From Breoghania sp963678585 (GTDB taxonomy: Bacteria; Pseudomonadota; Alphaproteobacteria; Rhizobiales; Stappiaceae), in NCBI GenBank assembly GCA_963678585.2, contig CAXXGA010000003.1, positions 310,001-374,000 of the forward strand: 64,000 nt of DNA. The letters run 5' to 3'. Made by a program: the position numbers and the translations under genes. Within the stretch, counting starts at the first letter, position 1. Each line of letters opens with the position of its first letter. Below the pieces are notes generated by a model. It was given only the letters and a program-made list of their open reading frames with translations, searched no databases and was not told the DNA's origin. Shown here piece by piece: positions 41,650 through 50,506 of this stretch.

Positions 41650-43104
41650 TCAATGCGCGCGGTCGGGGATGATCCAGGCGAAATCGGACAGGGTCACGCC
41701 CTTGAAGCAGACATCCTTTGACGTGAGGGCGGCCAGCAGGTCCGGGCAATTGGGATTGGAGTAGCCGGTCGTTCCTTCGGCCGGTTTGTCCTTTCCGCCG
41801 AAGGGATAACCGGCGCGGACATGACAGTTTCGGCAGTTGGTGCGGATCGGGTGGATGACGCCCTCGATATAGGGGTTCACTGCCTTGGCGAGCTGGCCTG
41901 ACGCATCGGGTTTGTAGGTATTGGCCTCGGTCAGAAGATAATGCTTCCAGGGACCGACGGCTTTCATGTCGGCCGGACGGTCGGCGGCATAGGGGCCCTT
42001 GTCGGGGGTGTCGGACCACCACACGCTCTGCAATGTCCATGTGGGCACTTCCTTGGTCAGGACGTGCATCGCCACGCTCACCAGAAAGTCGCCGGGCTTG
42101 AAGGGTTCGTTGTAGAGCCAGTAGCTGGCGGCGTTCAGCATCGCCTTGTCGGCCTGCGAGAACATTGCCCAGTCCGCCTCGCTCACCTTGTGATGATAGA
42201 AGTTCTCCAGCCCGACGACTTTCGCCGTCTCGGTGCGCGGCTTCATCGCCATGCCGTCATGGTTCAGGATGCCGTGGAGATAGGTAACGCGGGCGGTCTC
42301 GCCGATGCGCTTGCCGGAGGGATCGATGGCGACGACGCTGTTCCATGTCTCGTAGCCGACATAGCCGTTGAAGCTGTCGGGGAAGTTGTCGTTCCACCAG
42401 GGAAGGGGCGTCAGTCCTTCCGCCTTGACGGGCCAATACATGTGCTTGGTCGAGACGTAGCGGGCCGGCAAGGTGATGTCCTGACCGAGTTCATGCGCTC
42501 TCTGGAGCGTTGCTTTGAGATAAAGCTCTCCCTCGCGGATTGCGCTGTAGCCCTCGTTGGAGAGGGACTCGGTTGCAACCATGATGTCGCCGTTGAAGAC
42601 GAAAAACGTGCCGTCCTTGATCGTGGTTTTCGGGCCGGTGCCGGAAATCGCGTTCGGGTAGGCTTTGATTACGGGTGTCGGCACGGGATATATCGGCTGT
42701 GGGGTCGTGACCTTGATATCCGCGCCCGCCTCCTTAGCGCGCATATGACCGGCTACCGAAGGCGTCAGGCGGATGCGGATCGGCGGCGAGGACTTGGCTT
42801 GCGGTGCATCGAAAGCCTGCGCGCTCGTCTGCCAGCTGAACCAGATGGGCCAGGAATTCGGATCACCCGCATCGAGCGGCTGCATCATACCGGCGAAGAG
42901 CGACCAGGCGTGACGCCGGGAATAGGGGATATCGCCTGTCTCGACAGCCTTTTGCAGGTCTGCATTGTTGCGGAAGTAGCCGAACTCCTCCGGTATCGGA
43001 GTGTAGCCGGGACGGTCCTCGGCACTGGCGGGACCGGTGGTCAGATATGCCCCTGATGCAGCAAAAGATAAGGTGCAAGCGAATATATAAAAATAATATT
43101 TCAT
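41650..43104 (-). CDS. Uncharacterised secreted protein with one c-type haem motif
   Basis: 484 aa. A signal peptide is visible (MKYYFYIFACTLSFAASGAYLTTGPASA). A single CxxCH, Cys424-Arg-Asn-Cys427-His428, lies in IRTNCRNCHVRAGYP; the remainder is rich in Trp and Pro (WPIWFSWQ, LPWWNDNFPDSFNGYVGYETW, ALQSVWWSDTPDKG-like) with no enzyme family I recognise. Two further Cys lie in the last 35 residues. It looks like a periplasmic electron-transfer or haem-dependent enzyme whose haem domain is C-terminal. Its upstream region is unusually AT-rich. No cytochrome c partner or maturation gene is adjacent. The function is unknown. Confidence 0.85.
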   Translation of the reverse strand: MKYYFYIFACTLSFAASGAYLTTGPASAEDRPGYTPIPEEFGYFRNNADLQKAVETGDIPYSRRHAWSLFAGMMQPLDAGDPNSWPIWFSWQTSAQAFDAPQAKSSPPIRIRLTPSVAGHMRAKEAGADIKVTTPQPIYPVPTPVIKAYPNAISGTGPKTTIKDGTFFVFNGDIMVATESLSNEGYSAIREGELYLKATLQRAHELGQDITLPARYVSTKHMYWPVKAEGLTPLPWWNDNFPDSFNGYVGYETWNSVVAIDPSGKRIGETARVTYLHGILNHDGMAMKPRTETAKVVGLENFYHHKVSEADWAMFSQADKAMLNAASYWLYNEPFKPGDFLVSVAMHVLTKEVPTWTLQSVWWSDTPDKGPYAADRPADMKAVGPWKHYLLTEANTYKPDASGQLAKAVNPYIEGVIHPIRTNCRNCHVRAGYPFGGKDKPAEGTTGYSNPNCPDLLAALTSKDVCFKGVTLSDFAWIIPDRAH

Positions 43105-43161
43105 AATAACCTTCCATTATATGTCATACAGGAAGGAAGTTTCCGTCGGAGTGAAAACAAA

Positions 43162-43180
43162 GACAATATCGGTAATTGTC
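43162..43180. promoter_or_regulatory. Palindrome between mono-haem protein and DCC genes
   Basis: GACAAT (43162-43167) and ATTGTC (43175-43180) are perfect complements around 7 bases, within an AT-rich divergent intergenic region. It may be a regulator's operator for either gene. Confidence 0.35.
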
Positions 43181-43282
43181 GTATAGGCCTAAAATATTGT
43201 TGTATATCTTAAATTATATGCAGGTTTAAACTGTTTGCGCAAGGCGGCCTGTTTTCCGGAAACCTGAGGGGGATGACGAGAT

Positions 43283-43654
43283 ATGGACGGGATCCAGATC
43301 CTCTATGACGGCCAATGCCCGTTTTGCAGCGCCTATGTGACCATGACACACCTTCGATCCGCCGTCGGCAAGGTGGAACTGATCGATGCGCGTTCCGATC
43401 ATCCGCTGGTGGGTGAAATCCGGGCGGCCAGCTACGATCTCGATGAGGGGATGCTGGCGCGTTTTCGCGGGAAGGACTATTTCGGCGCCGATTGCGTGCA
43501 GCTCTTGTCGGAATTGTCGAATCGGGAGGGGCTGGCCAACCGGATGACGAGCGCCGTGCTCGGCAGGCGCGCCACGGCGCGCGTTCTCTATCCGGTCTTG
43601 CGCCTGGGGCGAAACATGACGCTTCGCGTTCTCGGCAGAAAGCCGATCGGTTGA
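43283..43654 (+). CDS. DCC-family thiol-disulfide oxidoreductase (DUF393)
   Basis: 123 aa. The family motif DxxCPxC is seen near the N-terminus (YDGQCPFCSAYVTM), and the central GADCVQLLSELS fits the DUF393 pattern. Members are predicted thioredoxin-fold redox proteins, mostly uncharacterised. It is divergent from the mono-haem protein; the link may be accidental. Confidence 0.8.
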   Translation: MDGIQILYDGQCPFCSAYVTMTHLRSAVGKVELIDARSDHPLVGEIRAASYDLDEGMLARFRGKDYFGADCVQLLSELSNREGLANRMTSAVLGRRATARVLYPVLRLGRNMTLRVLGRKPIG

Positions 43655-43703
43655 TCGCCCCGGCCTCAATGGGCCGGGGCGGCAACCTGGATTGTGCGCA
43701 GTC

Positions 43704-45407
43704 CTATTCGGCTGCGACGGGGAGCGTGGCGGCGCCAGCGTCGGTGCCGGTCGCCTGAATGGCGGTCAGGGCGATGGTGTAGACGATGTCGTCCACCAGC
43801 GCGCCGCGCGACAGGTCGTTGACCGGCTTGCGCAGGCCCTGAAGCATCGGGCCGACGCTGACGACGTCTGCGGAGCGCTGCACGGCCTTGTAGGTGGTGT
43901 TGCCGGTATTGAGGTCGGGGAACACGAAGACATTCGCCCGGCCCGCGACGTCGCTGTCAGGCGCCTTGGAGCGCGCGACGCTCTCCACGGTTGCGGCGTC
44001 ATACTGCATCGGGCCGTCGATCTTCAGGTCCGGCCGCGCCTCGCGAACGCGGGCGGTGGCTTCCTTGACCTTGTCCACGTCGGCGCCCTGACCGGAATTG
44101 CCGGTGGAATAGGAGATCATGGCGACGCGCGGATCGACGCCGAAGGTCTCGGCGGTGTCGGCCGACTGGATCGCGATTTCCGCAAGCTGCTCGGCGGTCG
44201 GATCCGGGTTGATGGCGCAGTCGCCGTAGATCACGACCTGTTCCGGCAGCAGCATGAAGAACACGCTGGAGACGAGACTTGCATCGGGGCGCGTCTTGAT
44301 CAGCTGAAGGGCGGGGCGCACCGTGTTTGCGGTGGTGTGAACCGCGCCGGAAACGAGCCCGTCAACGTCGCCCTGCGCCAGCATCATGGTGCCCAGCATG
44401 ACCGTGTCGCCGAGCGCCTCGTTCGCCTGCTCCGCGGTCAGGCCCTTCGCCTTGCGAAGTTCCACCATGGGGTCGACATATTGCGGGCGCAGCAGGTCGG
44501 GATCGAGGATCTCGACGGAGTGGGGAAGGGTTACGCCGTTCTGGGCGGCAGCGGTTCGGATCTCGTCCGGCTTGCCCAGCAGAACGCAATGGGCGATGCC
44601 CTTTTCCGCGCAGATGGCGGCAGCCTTCAGAGTGCGGGGTTCGTCGCCTTCCGGCAGGACGATGCGCTTGTTCGCCTTGCGCGCCATTTCCACCATCTGG
44701 TAGCGGAAGAGCGGGGGCGTCACGCTGCGCAAATGGGGCGCGCGGAAAAGGTCGGGGAACCAGCCGCGCATGGCGTCGGCCAGTTTCTTCACCGTGGCGT
44801 CGGCAAAGGGCGAGGTCACGACGTCTTCGTCGATGCTCAGCAATTCGCAGGGGCAGGGCAGGGCCGCACGGTCGAGCGCCTGGCGCAGGTCCTCGGCGGC
44901 CTCGGGATCCGCCGGTGCGCCGACAATGATGCGAACGGGGGTCTTGCCGCGCATCCGCTTGATGCCGTGCAATGCGTCGTCGATACGGTCGATGACGTCT
45001 TCGGGCTTATCGCTGGCGCCGCAGACGAAGGGCATGATATCGCCGCTGAGCCCGGCGGCCATCGCCTGGTTCATTTCGCTGATCAGCGAGCGGCCGGGAA
45101 GAAGCGGCACGCCCTCGACAACCATGATATTGCGCTCGCCACGGGTCTCGATGACGGTGGCGACGACAAGGTCGAGCAGGTCGGCGGTGCGGTCTTCGCG
45201 GATCAGGCGCTCGGCGTGGCGGCGCGGGATCGCGGACACGACGTCGGCTTCGCTGACTTCATCGCTCTCGCGGACCGGCTTCACATATCCGACCGTGTTG
45301 CCTGCTTCGTTGAACAGATAGACCATCGCCTGGGCGATTGCAGGGGTGGGATCGCCGATGGACGTCGGCATAACGAAAAGGGCGCGCCCTTTCGGAAATT
45401 CACTCAT
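43704..45407 (-). CDS. pta: Phosphate acetyltransferase
   Basis: 567 aa from ATG 45407. The C-terminal PTA_PTB catalytic domain (about 260-560) is complete: RIVLPEGDEPRTLKAAAIC, GDVDGLVSGAVHTTANTVRPALQLI, IYGDCAINPDPTAEQLAEIAIQSA, SYSTGNSGQGADVDKV and VFPDLNTGNTTYKAVQRSA. The N-terminal part is a shortened DRTGG-/P-loop-like region starting GRALFVMPTSIGDPTPAIAQAMVYLF, much shorter than in E. coli Pta (714 aa). It interconverts acetyl-CoA and acetyl phosphate. No ackA is adjacent. Confidence 0.9.
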   Translation of the reverse strand: MSEFPKGRALFVMPTSIGDPTPAIAQAMVYLFNEAGNTVGYVKPVRESDEVSEADVVSAIPRRHAERLIREDRTADLLDLVVATVIETRGERNIMVVEGVPLLPGRSLISEMNQAMAAGLSGDIMPFVCGASDKPEDVIDRIDDALHGIKRMRGKTPVRIIVGAPADPEAAEDLRQALDRAALPCPCELLSIDEDVVTSPFADATVKKLADAMRGWFPDLFRAPHLRSVTPPLFRYQMVEMARKANKRIVLPEGDEPRTLKAAAICAEKGIAHCVLLGKPDEIRTAAAQNGVTLPHSVEILDPDLLRPQYVDPMVELRKAKGLTAEQANEALGDTVMLGTMMLAQGDVDGLVSGAVHTTANTVRPALQLIKTRPDASLVSSVFFMLLPEQVVIYGDCAINPDPTAEQLAEIAIQSADTAETFGVDPRVAMISYSTGNSGQGADVDKVKEATARVREARPDLKIDGPMQYDAATVESVARSKAPDSDVAGRANVFVFPDLNTGNTTYKAVQRSADVVSVGPMLQGLRKPVNDLSRGALVDDIVYTIALTAIQATGTDAGAATLPVAAE

Positions 45408-46066
45408 CGAGCCAACCTTGGTTGTTTCTGTTCGCAATGCAGCAAGACCTTCGGGCTTTCTCTTGTCTCATGCGAACAGCCGGTTCAGGTGCCGGTTCAG
45501 GTGGTTGAAGTCCCTGCGACAGGCTCGCGAAAATTGAATGGGCCGATGCCGAGAGGCGTCCTGCACCGAACAACGCGAATGCCGCGCGTATTGCATGTCC
45601 CGGTGATTGCCGTGACCTGACACTTTCACCGGTGAACGTGAAAACTGGCCGGGGAAGGAGGAAGGCGACCAGATTTGCTGCAGTGCATATCTCGTTGATT
45701 TCGGCTTTCCGAACAAGGTTGTGGGGTCGCCGTTACGGCATGGCTGATCTGCCGGAATGGCATAGGTCGGTCCGGCATGAAGGGGGGGCGGTTTGCGTCA
45801 AGCGTCCCGGGCGATGGCGTGCCGCCCGTGAAAATGTGACGGGAAATGAGGAGCTTGGAGCAGAAGCCGGTTAGGGTGTAGCTCTCGCCTGGCCCGGCTG
45901 TCGGCGACATGGCCGGTTGAACGTGCAAGAGGGTCGTGGGGCGTTCTGCCGCAGCGTCGTTTCAGGCCGAAACGGGGGCCTGCATTGCAGCGCAACAGGT
46001 GCGGGATGCGCCCGGCAACAAAAATCGCGCCCGACGTCAATCGGGTGAGCAGGCCGGCGAAATAAT
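45408..46066. other. Non-coding stretch between pta and the island
   Basis: Over 600 bases with only short shadow frames and no recognisable product; the pta promoter must lie at its left end. The right end is the boundary of the island. Confidence 0.45.
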
Positions 46067-46092
46067 GGAGGGAAATGGTGGAGCCGAGGGGA
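46067..46092. repeat. Distal direct repeat (att-like) of the island
   Basis: 26 bases beginning GGAGGGAAATGG and ending GAGCCGAGGGGA, identical to 50188-50213. It contains the minus-strand CCA end and acceptor bases of tRNA-Ala; the following bases (46093 on) no longer match the tRNA. Confidence 0.85.
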
Positions 46093-46629
46093 GGGGCGGG
46101 GGAGAGAAAAATATTAGATTATATCGACGGATTATGAACGTGATGCCGGACCTCCGGCGCGCAGTTACGAACCTCTCGCAGGACAACGATCTTACTGCGC
46201 GTCCGGCGCAGAAGGGGACAAACAGGTATCCATTCGGTGGGCCCGGCAGGGGAAGGTGTAATACTAATTAAGTCCGTATTTTTCAGATAGATAGAAATTA
46301 CATGTAGCGTAGGGTTGGTTTAGTTCAAGTCTTTTGGGCTGGAACGATGCTCCGTATCGCCGAGTTGCCTTAACTCTCAGGGGCGATATTCAAGATAAAT
46401 CAAGAGGTCTCGCGATAGGCGCATTCATTTTTGCCAGTGCGCTGAAGCAGGCGGCCATCGCATCTATACAATGGGGCCCATTTACCCCTAGGAAAGTGAA
46501 AAGTATTCAACGGATCCAAACCCAGAGGCTAGAGGTCATTTTCATTGCGAGCCCATCGTTAACTTGGCCTTTATCTAATTAAGAATTGAGTTCTGTCTTT
46601 AAATAGGAAATTTGCGGAGGGCAAACTGC
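46093..46629. other. AT-rich non-coding region of the island
   Basis: About 540 bases, clearly less GC-rich than flanking DNA. A frame of 82 codons at 46334-46582 has no recognisable domain. It must contain the promoter of the four-gene operon. Its composition suggests foreign origin or a decayed gene such as a lost integrase; I cannot see one. Confidence 0.45.
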
Positions 46630-48153
46630 GTGACTTCAAAGCCGGGAAATCGGGGGGCGGGCGTTAAACGACGTTTTGTCCTCGCGGGGGGCGCTGCTTT
46701 GGCCGGCGCAATCGCCGGGCGCTTCATCCCGCTTTCCTCCGACGACCCTGGGCCCCGCTTCCCTGCCGCCGATGATGAGGCGAATGCTCAAGGCACTCTC
46801 CTCCTGAATGATGCCAGCGAATTGTCACCGACGCCGGTTCGCGAACACATCGCTATCAACCGGTCGTCTGACGAAGTGCTGATCGCAGATATCCGGCAGG
46901 CCCTCAAGGCTGCGAAAGCCTCCGGCCAGCCGCTTGTGGCAAGTGCTGCCCGCCATTCAATGGGTGCGCAAAGCCTTGTGAGAAAAGGGTCCGTGCTGAC
47001 ATTCGATCAGGAATGGCTGGAGGCCGATCCCGCCGCGATGACCTATCGCGTTTCCGCGGGTGTTCGTTGGTCAACCGTGATTTCAAGGCTGGACGAAATC
47101 GGCTTCTCCCCGGCGGTGATGCAGTCGAACAATGATTTCGGAGTTGCGAGCACCTTTTCGGTCAATGCTCATGGATGGCCTGTTCCATTCGGTGGATGCG
47201 GTTCGACGGTACGGTCGATCAAGATGCTCAACGCTGACGGCGAGCTCCTGACCTGTTCGCGCGCCGAGAATACCGAAGTCTTCAAGAGTGCGATGGGCGG
47301 CTATGGCCTTTTCGGCGTCATAACGGAACTTGAACTCGATATGGTGCCCAATGCGCTTCTGGATCCGACGTTCGAGCGTTTGTCGGGCGTCCAGCTTGGA
47401 ACCCGCTTTGCAGAGGCGCTTGCAGCCGATCCCACCATTCAGATGGCTTATGGGCGCATGGATGTCTCGAAGGACCGTTTCTTCGACGATGCGCTTTTCA
47501 TAACCTACCGGCCGTCACGGGACCAATCGAACATCCCGCCGGCTTCCGGCTCCGGCTTCGTGAGCCACGTTGCCCGTGACATTTTTCGCGCTCAACTCGG
47601 CTCCGATCAGGTCAAGCACTTTCGCTGGTGGACCGAGGCCGCGCTCAATCCGTCATTCGCGGCGAGCGCGACACGCAACAGCCTGATGAACGAGCCGGTG
47701 ATCACTCTTGATGATCGCGATCCGTCGAGAACCGATATCCTTCACGAGTACTTTGTCTCGCCCGCCCGCTTCGCCGAGTTCGTCGAGGCCTGCAAGGATG
47801 TCATCCCTGCCTCCTACCAGGAGTTGCTGAACATCACGCTGCGCTATGTGAAAGCGGATCGGGAAAGCGTGCTTTCTTACGCCAGCGAGGCCCGGATTGC
47901 CGCGGTGATGTTGTTCTCGCAGGAAAAGACGGTGCGTGGCGAAGCGGACATGGCGCGCATGACAGCGGCGTTGATCGAACGCGTCATTGCAATCGGCGGA
48001 AGCTATTATCTGCCGTATCGCCCCCATGCCCGGCTCGACCAACTGATGCGGGCCTATCCCCGCGTTGCAGAATTCGTTGCGCGGAAAAAGGCCTTCGATC
48101 CGGGCCTGTTGTTTCAGAATGGCCTCTGGCAAAATTTCCTAGCGAAAATTTGA
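46630..48153 (+). CDS. Tat-exported FAD-linked oxidase (FAD_binding_4)
   Basis: 507 aa from a GTG at 46630 that has GGAGGG eight bases upstream. A twin-arginine signal is likely (VKRRFVLAGGAALAGAIAG, about 12-30). The FAD-binding (VAO/PCMH) domain follows: GQPLVASAARHSMGAQSLVRKG, then FGVASTFSVNAHGWPVPFGGCGSTVRSIKMLNADGELLTCSR. The His in ARHSMG may be the covalent flavin site. The C-terminus RKKAFDPGLLFQNGLWQN resembles other FAD-linked oxidases of lactones and sugars, but the substrate is unknown. It is the first gene of the island's operon, 9 bases before the next. Confidence 0.85.
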   Translation: MTSKPGNRGAGVKRRFVLAGGAALAGAIAGRFIPLSSDDPGPRFPAADDEANAQGTLLLNDASELSPTPVREHIAINRSSDEVLIADIRQALKAAKASGQPLVASAARHSMGAQSLVRKGSVLTFDQEWLEADPAAMTYRVSAGVRWSTVISRLDEIGFSPAVMQSNNDFGVASTFSVNAHGWPVPFGGCGSTVRSIKMLNADGELLTCSRAENTEVFKSAMGGYGLFGVITELELDMVPNALLDPTFERLSGVQLGTRFAEALAADPTIQMAYGRMDVSKDRFFDDALFITYRPSRDQSNIPPASGSGFVSHVARDIFRAQLGSDQVKHFRWWTEAALNPSFAASATRNSLMNEPVITLDDRDPSRTDILHEYFVSPARFAEFVEACKDVIPASYQELLNITLRYVKADRESVLSYASEARIAAVMLFSQEKTVRGEADMARMTAALIERVIAIGGSYYLPYRPHARLDQLMRAYPRVAEFVARKKAFDPGLLFQNGLWQNFLAKI

Positions 48154-48162
48154 GGGCGGACA

Positions 48163-48570
48163 ATGTCCAGACTTCGTTTGATCGCCTGCGTTTATGCGCT
48201 CATCCTTTTCGGTGCTGCAGCGCTGAATTACATCCCCGGCCTGACAGATGCCGAGGGGCGTGCTTTTGGCATATTTGCGCTCGATATCTACGATGACAGC
48301 CTGCATGTGGCTTCCGCATTGTGGGCGGCGATCGCCGCGCTGATTTCGGCGCGCGCCTCGCGCATATTCCTGTTCTATTTTGGCATTCTTTATTTCGGAG
48401 ATGGATTGCTCGGACTGATCGCGGGATCGGGCTATCTGGATCTCGGCATCCTGAACTACGGGATTGTGGACCTTCCCCTTGGCTTCAAGATTCTGGCGAA
48501 CCTGCCGCACCTTCTGCTCGGTGGCGTGGCTGTCGCCTCCAGTTTCCTCTTCGCGAAAGAGGCGCGTTGA
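48163..48570 (+). CDS. Small membrane protein (DUF4383-like)
   Basis: 135 aa, four hydrophobic segments: LRLIACVYALILFGAAALNYIPGL, LHVASALWAAIAALISA, IFLFYFGILYFGDGLLGLIAG, and LGFKILANLPHLLLGGVAVASSFLF. The spacing and the HLxxA/NxxPHLLLG elements resemble DUF4383-type proteins, of unknown function. It is in the island operon, 9 bases after the oxidase and with its stop overlapping the next start. Confidence 0.7.
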   Translation: MSRLRLIACVYALILFGAAALNYIPGLTDAEGRAFGIFALDIYDDSLHVASALWAAIAALISARASRIFLFYFGILYFGDGLLGLIAGSGYLDLGILNYGIVDLPLGFKILANLPHLLLGGVAVASSFLFAKEAR

Positions 48571-49646
48571 TGCGCAGGGTCTTGAAAGCTCTGGCATACG
48601 TCGGGGGCGGTGCGCTCTTGATCCTGGCGCTCCTGGTCAGTCCGGCGCTCTACGTCAAGGCCTTATGCCACGGCGATCTGCAAGACCAGACCTTCGCGCC
48701 GTCGATCAAGGATACTCAAAAGCAGAGAGCCGAGGCCAACACCTATCTCACCTATCCCGAGTGGCACATTGTTTATGCCTATGACGGGCTCGCAGAAAAA
48801 CTGAAGACGGGCGATGAGCATCGGTTCGACTATCTGCGCAGCGTCTGGGGCTTTTGGCAGGCAAGCTGCGCGCTAACGGCAATCGCTGACGAACATGGTG
48901 GAGCCGATACGAGTACGCGGCTGACGATTGCGACTATCGGGGTGAGCTTTACACTCGAGATGGGCTTGAAGGCGGCCTATGAGGAAACATTGGGTCGCTT
49001 GGCGGCCTGGTGGCGTGGGCCGCAAAAGTCGCCGCAAGATATCGTCGCGCGTGACATGGCCATCGATTATGCCGCCTTCTTGCGACAGACCCCTTGGTAC
49101 AAATATCCATTCCGGCAATCCTTGGAGGCGTTATGGGCGGCTCCCGTCGACGACACCGTTCGCGGGTGGGAACGGCGCTTGGCACTTGGCGCGGAGTGGA
49201 AAGCGAAAATTGCCTATGCGAGCGCAATCGCGGGAGCGGTGGAGGCGACCGGACAAGCAAAGACAACGATCTTCTCGATTGTCTCGGGGCTGACACCGGA
49301 TGCGCTCATGCAGATCGACGATGTGAGGATCGTTTCCAGCAATGACGATGGCGTTCTCGTCGAGACGCCGCGCTATGCCCGTTTCACCCGGATACTGGTG
49401 CAGCTCGCGAAGGCCGGGGGGACTATCGAGGAAATCGCCGGAAATGATGACATCATGCTCTCGGTCACAGTCGCGTCAGGGCAGGACCCTGAGCTTCTCC
49501 GCAGCGGTGAGGTAATATCCCGCCTTGAGCGGACTGGCTTTGAGACTGAGCGGGTCCTAGTGTCCGTGAAGGTCAAGGACTTGGGCGATATCCTGCGTCA
49601 ATGGCCGGTCGCCGATCCGGGCATTGAGCACATCTTCGATTATTGA
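48570..49646 (+). CDS. Uncharacterised protein with N-terminal membrane anchor
   Basis: 358 aa. The ATG overlaps the upstream stop (TGATG). A membrane anchor or uncleaved signal is at residues 4-28 (VLKALAYVGGGALLILALLVSPALYV), followed by NTYLTYPEWHIVYAYDGLAEKL, GFWQASCALTAIADEHGG and a further mainly hydrophilic region, so most of it should lie outside the cytoplasm. I know no family for it. It is coupled to the genes on both sides. Confidence 0.75.
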   Translation: MRRVLKALAYVGGGALLILALLVSPALYVKALCHGDLQDQTFAPSIKDTQKQRAEANTYLTYPEWHIVYAYDGLAEKLKTGDEHRFDYLRSVWGFWQASCALTAIADEHGGADTSTRLTIATIGVSFTLEMGLKAAYEETLGRLAAWWRGPQKSPQDIVARDMAIDYAAFLRQTPWYKYPFRQSLEALWAAPVDDTVRGWERRLALGAEWKAKIAYASAIAGAVEATGQAKTTIFSIVSGLTPDALMQIDDVRIVSSNDDGVLVETPRYARFTRILVQLAKAGGTIEEIAGNDDIMLSVTVASGQDPELLRSGEVISRLERTGFETERVLVSVKVKDLGDILRQWPVADPGIEHIFDY

Positions 49647-49654
49647 GGCCCGCG

Positions 49655-49984
49655 ATGCGCGCCGGTCTGCTGAGCCTGGCCAAAAAGACAGTCGTCGTTG
49701 CCTCCTTGCTCGTCGGCCTCAACACGATGATTGCCATCCTGTTCGCCGCAACCGGCCAGGCCCCGGCCGCGCTGGTTGTGTATCCACCGGGGGATTACCC
49801 GGCGGGTCTGCCTGATGATGTCCGCATCCTGAGCTGGAATGGAAACGTGGCGGTGCTGACCAGCGATAATTCCGATTATGTGCGCCGGCTGTACGCTGCG
49901 GGAGCGCTTCTCGTGTTGCCTGTGCGCAAAAATGGCTGCCTTGCCTTGCGGACACCAACCAGTCGAGAGACGAATCTGCGATAA
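49655..49984 (+). CDS. Small uncharacterised membrane-anchored protein
   Basis: 109 aa from an ATG 9 bases after the upstream stop; a TTG that overlaps the stop is an alternative. One hydrophobic segment (KKTVVVASLLVGLNTMIAILFAATG) is followed by a hydrophilic stretch with YPPGDYPAGLPDDVRILSWNGNVAVLTS. It is the last gene of the island operon. No domain recognised. Confidence 0.6.
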   Translation: MRAGLLSLAKKTVVVASLLVGLNTMIAILFAATGQAPAALVVYPPGDYPAGLPDDVRILSWNGNVAVLTSDNSDYVRRLYAAGALLVLPVRKNGCLALRTPTSRETNLR

Positions 49985-50142
49985 CCGCAGCGTCCATGTC
50001 TGGCCATTTGAGCCCATCCTCTCTCAACGCCCGCGCTGCGCGTGCATCGGTCAGAGTCTCCGTCAAGCGGGATAAAAATTCAGAGCAACGTCAGGGACAG
50101 CAGGTGTCCAAGCCCGGCCCAAGTGGGCCGCGGGCATCAAGA

Positions 50143-50168
50143 AAAGCCCCTTGAAATCAAGGGTTTTC
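50143..50168. terminator. Hairpin at the end of the island operon
   Basis: CCCTTGA (50148-50154) and TCAAGGG (50157-50163) form a 7-bp stem with A-rich bases before and TTTTC after, so it could stop transcripts from both the operon and the tRNA-Ala. Confidence 0.65.
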
Positions 50169-50196
50169 GTTAGACATCAACGATATAGGAGGGAAA

Positions 50197-50272
<76 letters not shown>

Positions 50273-50290
50273 AACCTTTGAGTGAGGCGC

Positions 50291-50319
50291 ATTTAGTCGC
50301 CAGCGGCGGGGGCTGTCAA
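50291..50319 (-). promoter_or_regulatory. tRNA-Ala promoter
   Basis: On the minus strand TTGACA (complement of 50314-50319), 17 bases, then CTAAAT (complement of 50291-50296). This fits the alphaproteobacterial consensus closely, with 18 bases to the tRNA. Confidence 0.65.
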
Positions 50320-50454
50320 GGTGATCATGTGACGAATTCAGACCAAATCGACATCCTGTGCATATGAACCGCAGCTTCGTTGTTTGAAACGCGGCAAACA
50401 CAGGCTGTCGGGACGCGACGTCTCGCGCCCAAGACCCGCTGCGCTTTGTTCAAT

Positions 50455-50506
50455 GCGCATTGGCAACGCGCATTGGCAACGCGCATCGGCTACGCGAATC
50501 GGCGCG
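50455..50506 (+). repeat. 13-bp tandem repeat, about four copies
   Basis: GCGCATTGGCAAC occurs twice in perfect tandem (50455-50480), then GCGCATCGGCTAC (50481-50493) and a diverged GCGAATCGGCGCG (50494-50506). Confidence 0.75.

Noticed and set aside
45626..46271. Several short frames between pta and the island
   Set aside because: Arg/Gly/Pro-rich translations on both strands with no start context; typical of chance frames in GC-rich DNA.
46334..46582. 82-codon frame in the AT-rich part of the island
   Set aside because: No ribosome-binding site of quality and no similarity that I can recognise; I considered a decayed integrase but see no catalytic Arg-His-Arg-Tyr pattern.
50455..50506. 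13-base repeat as a possible CRISPR array
   Set aside because: Units are in direct tandem without unique spacers and there are no cas genes.
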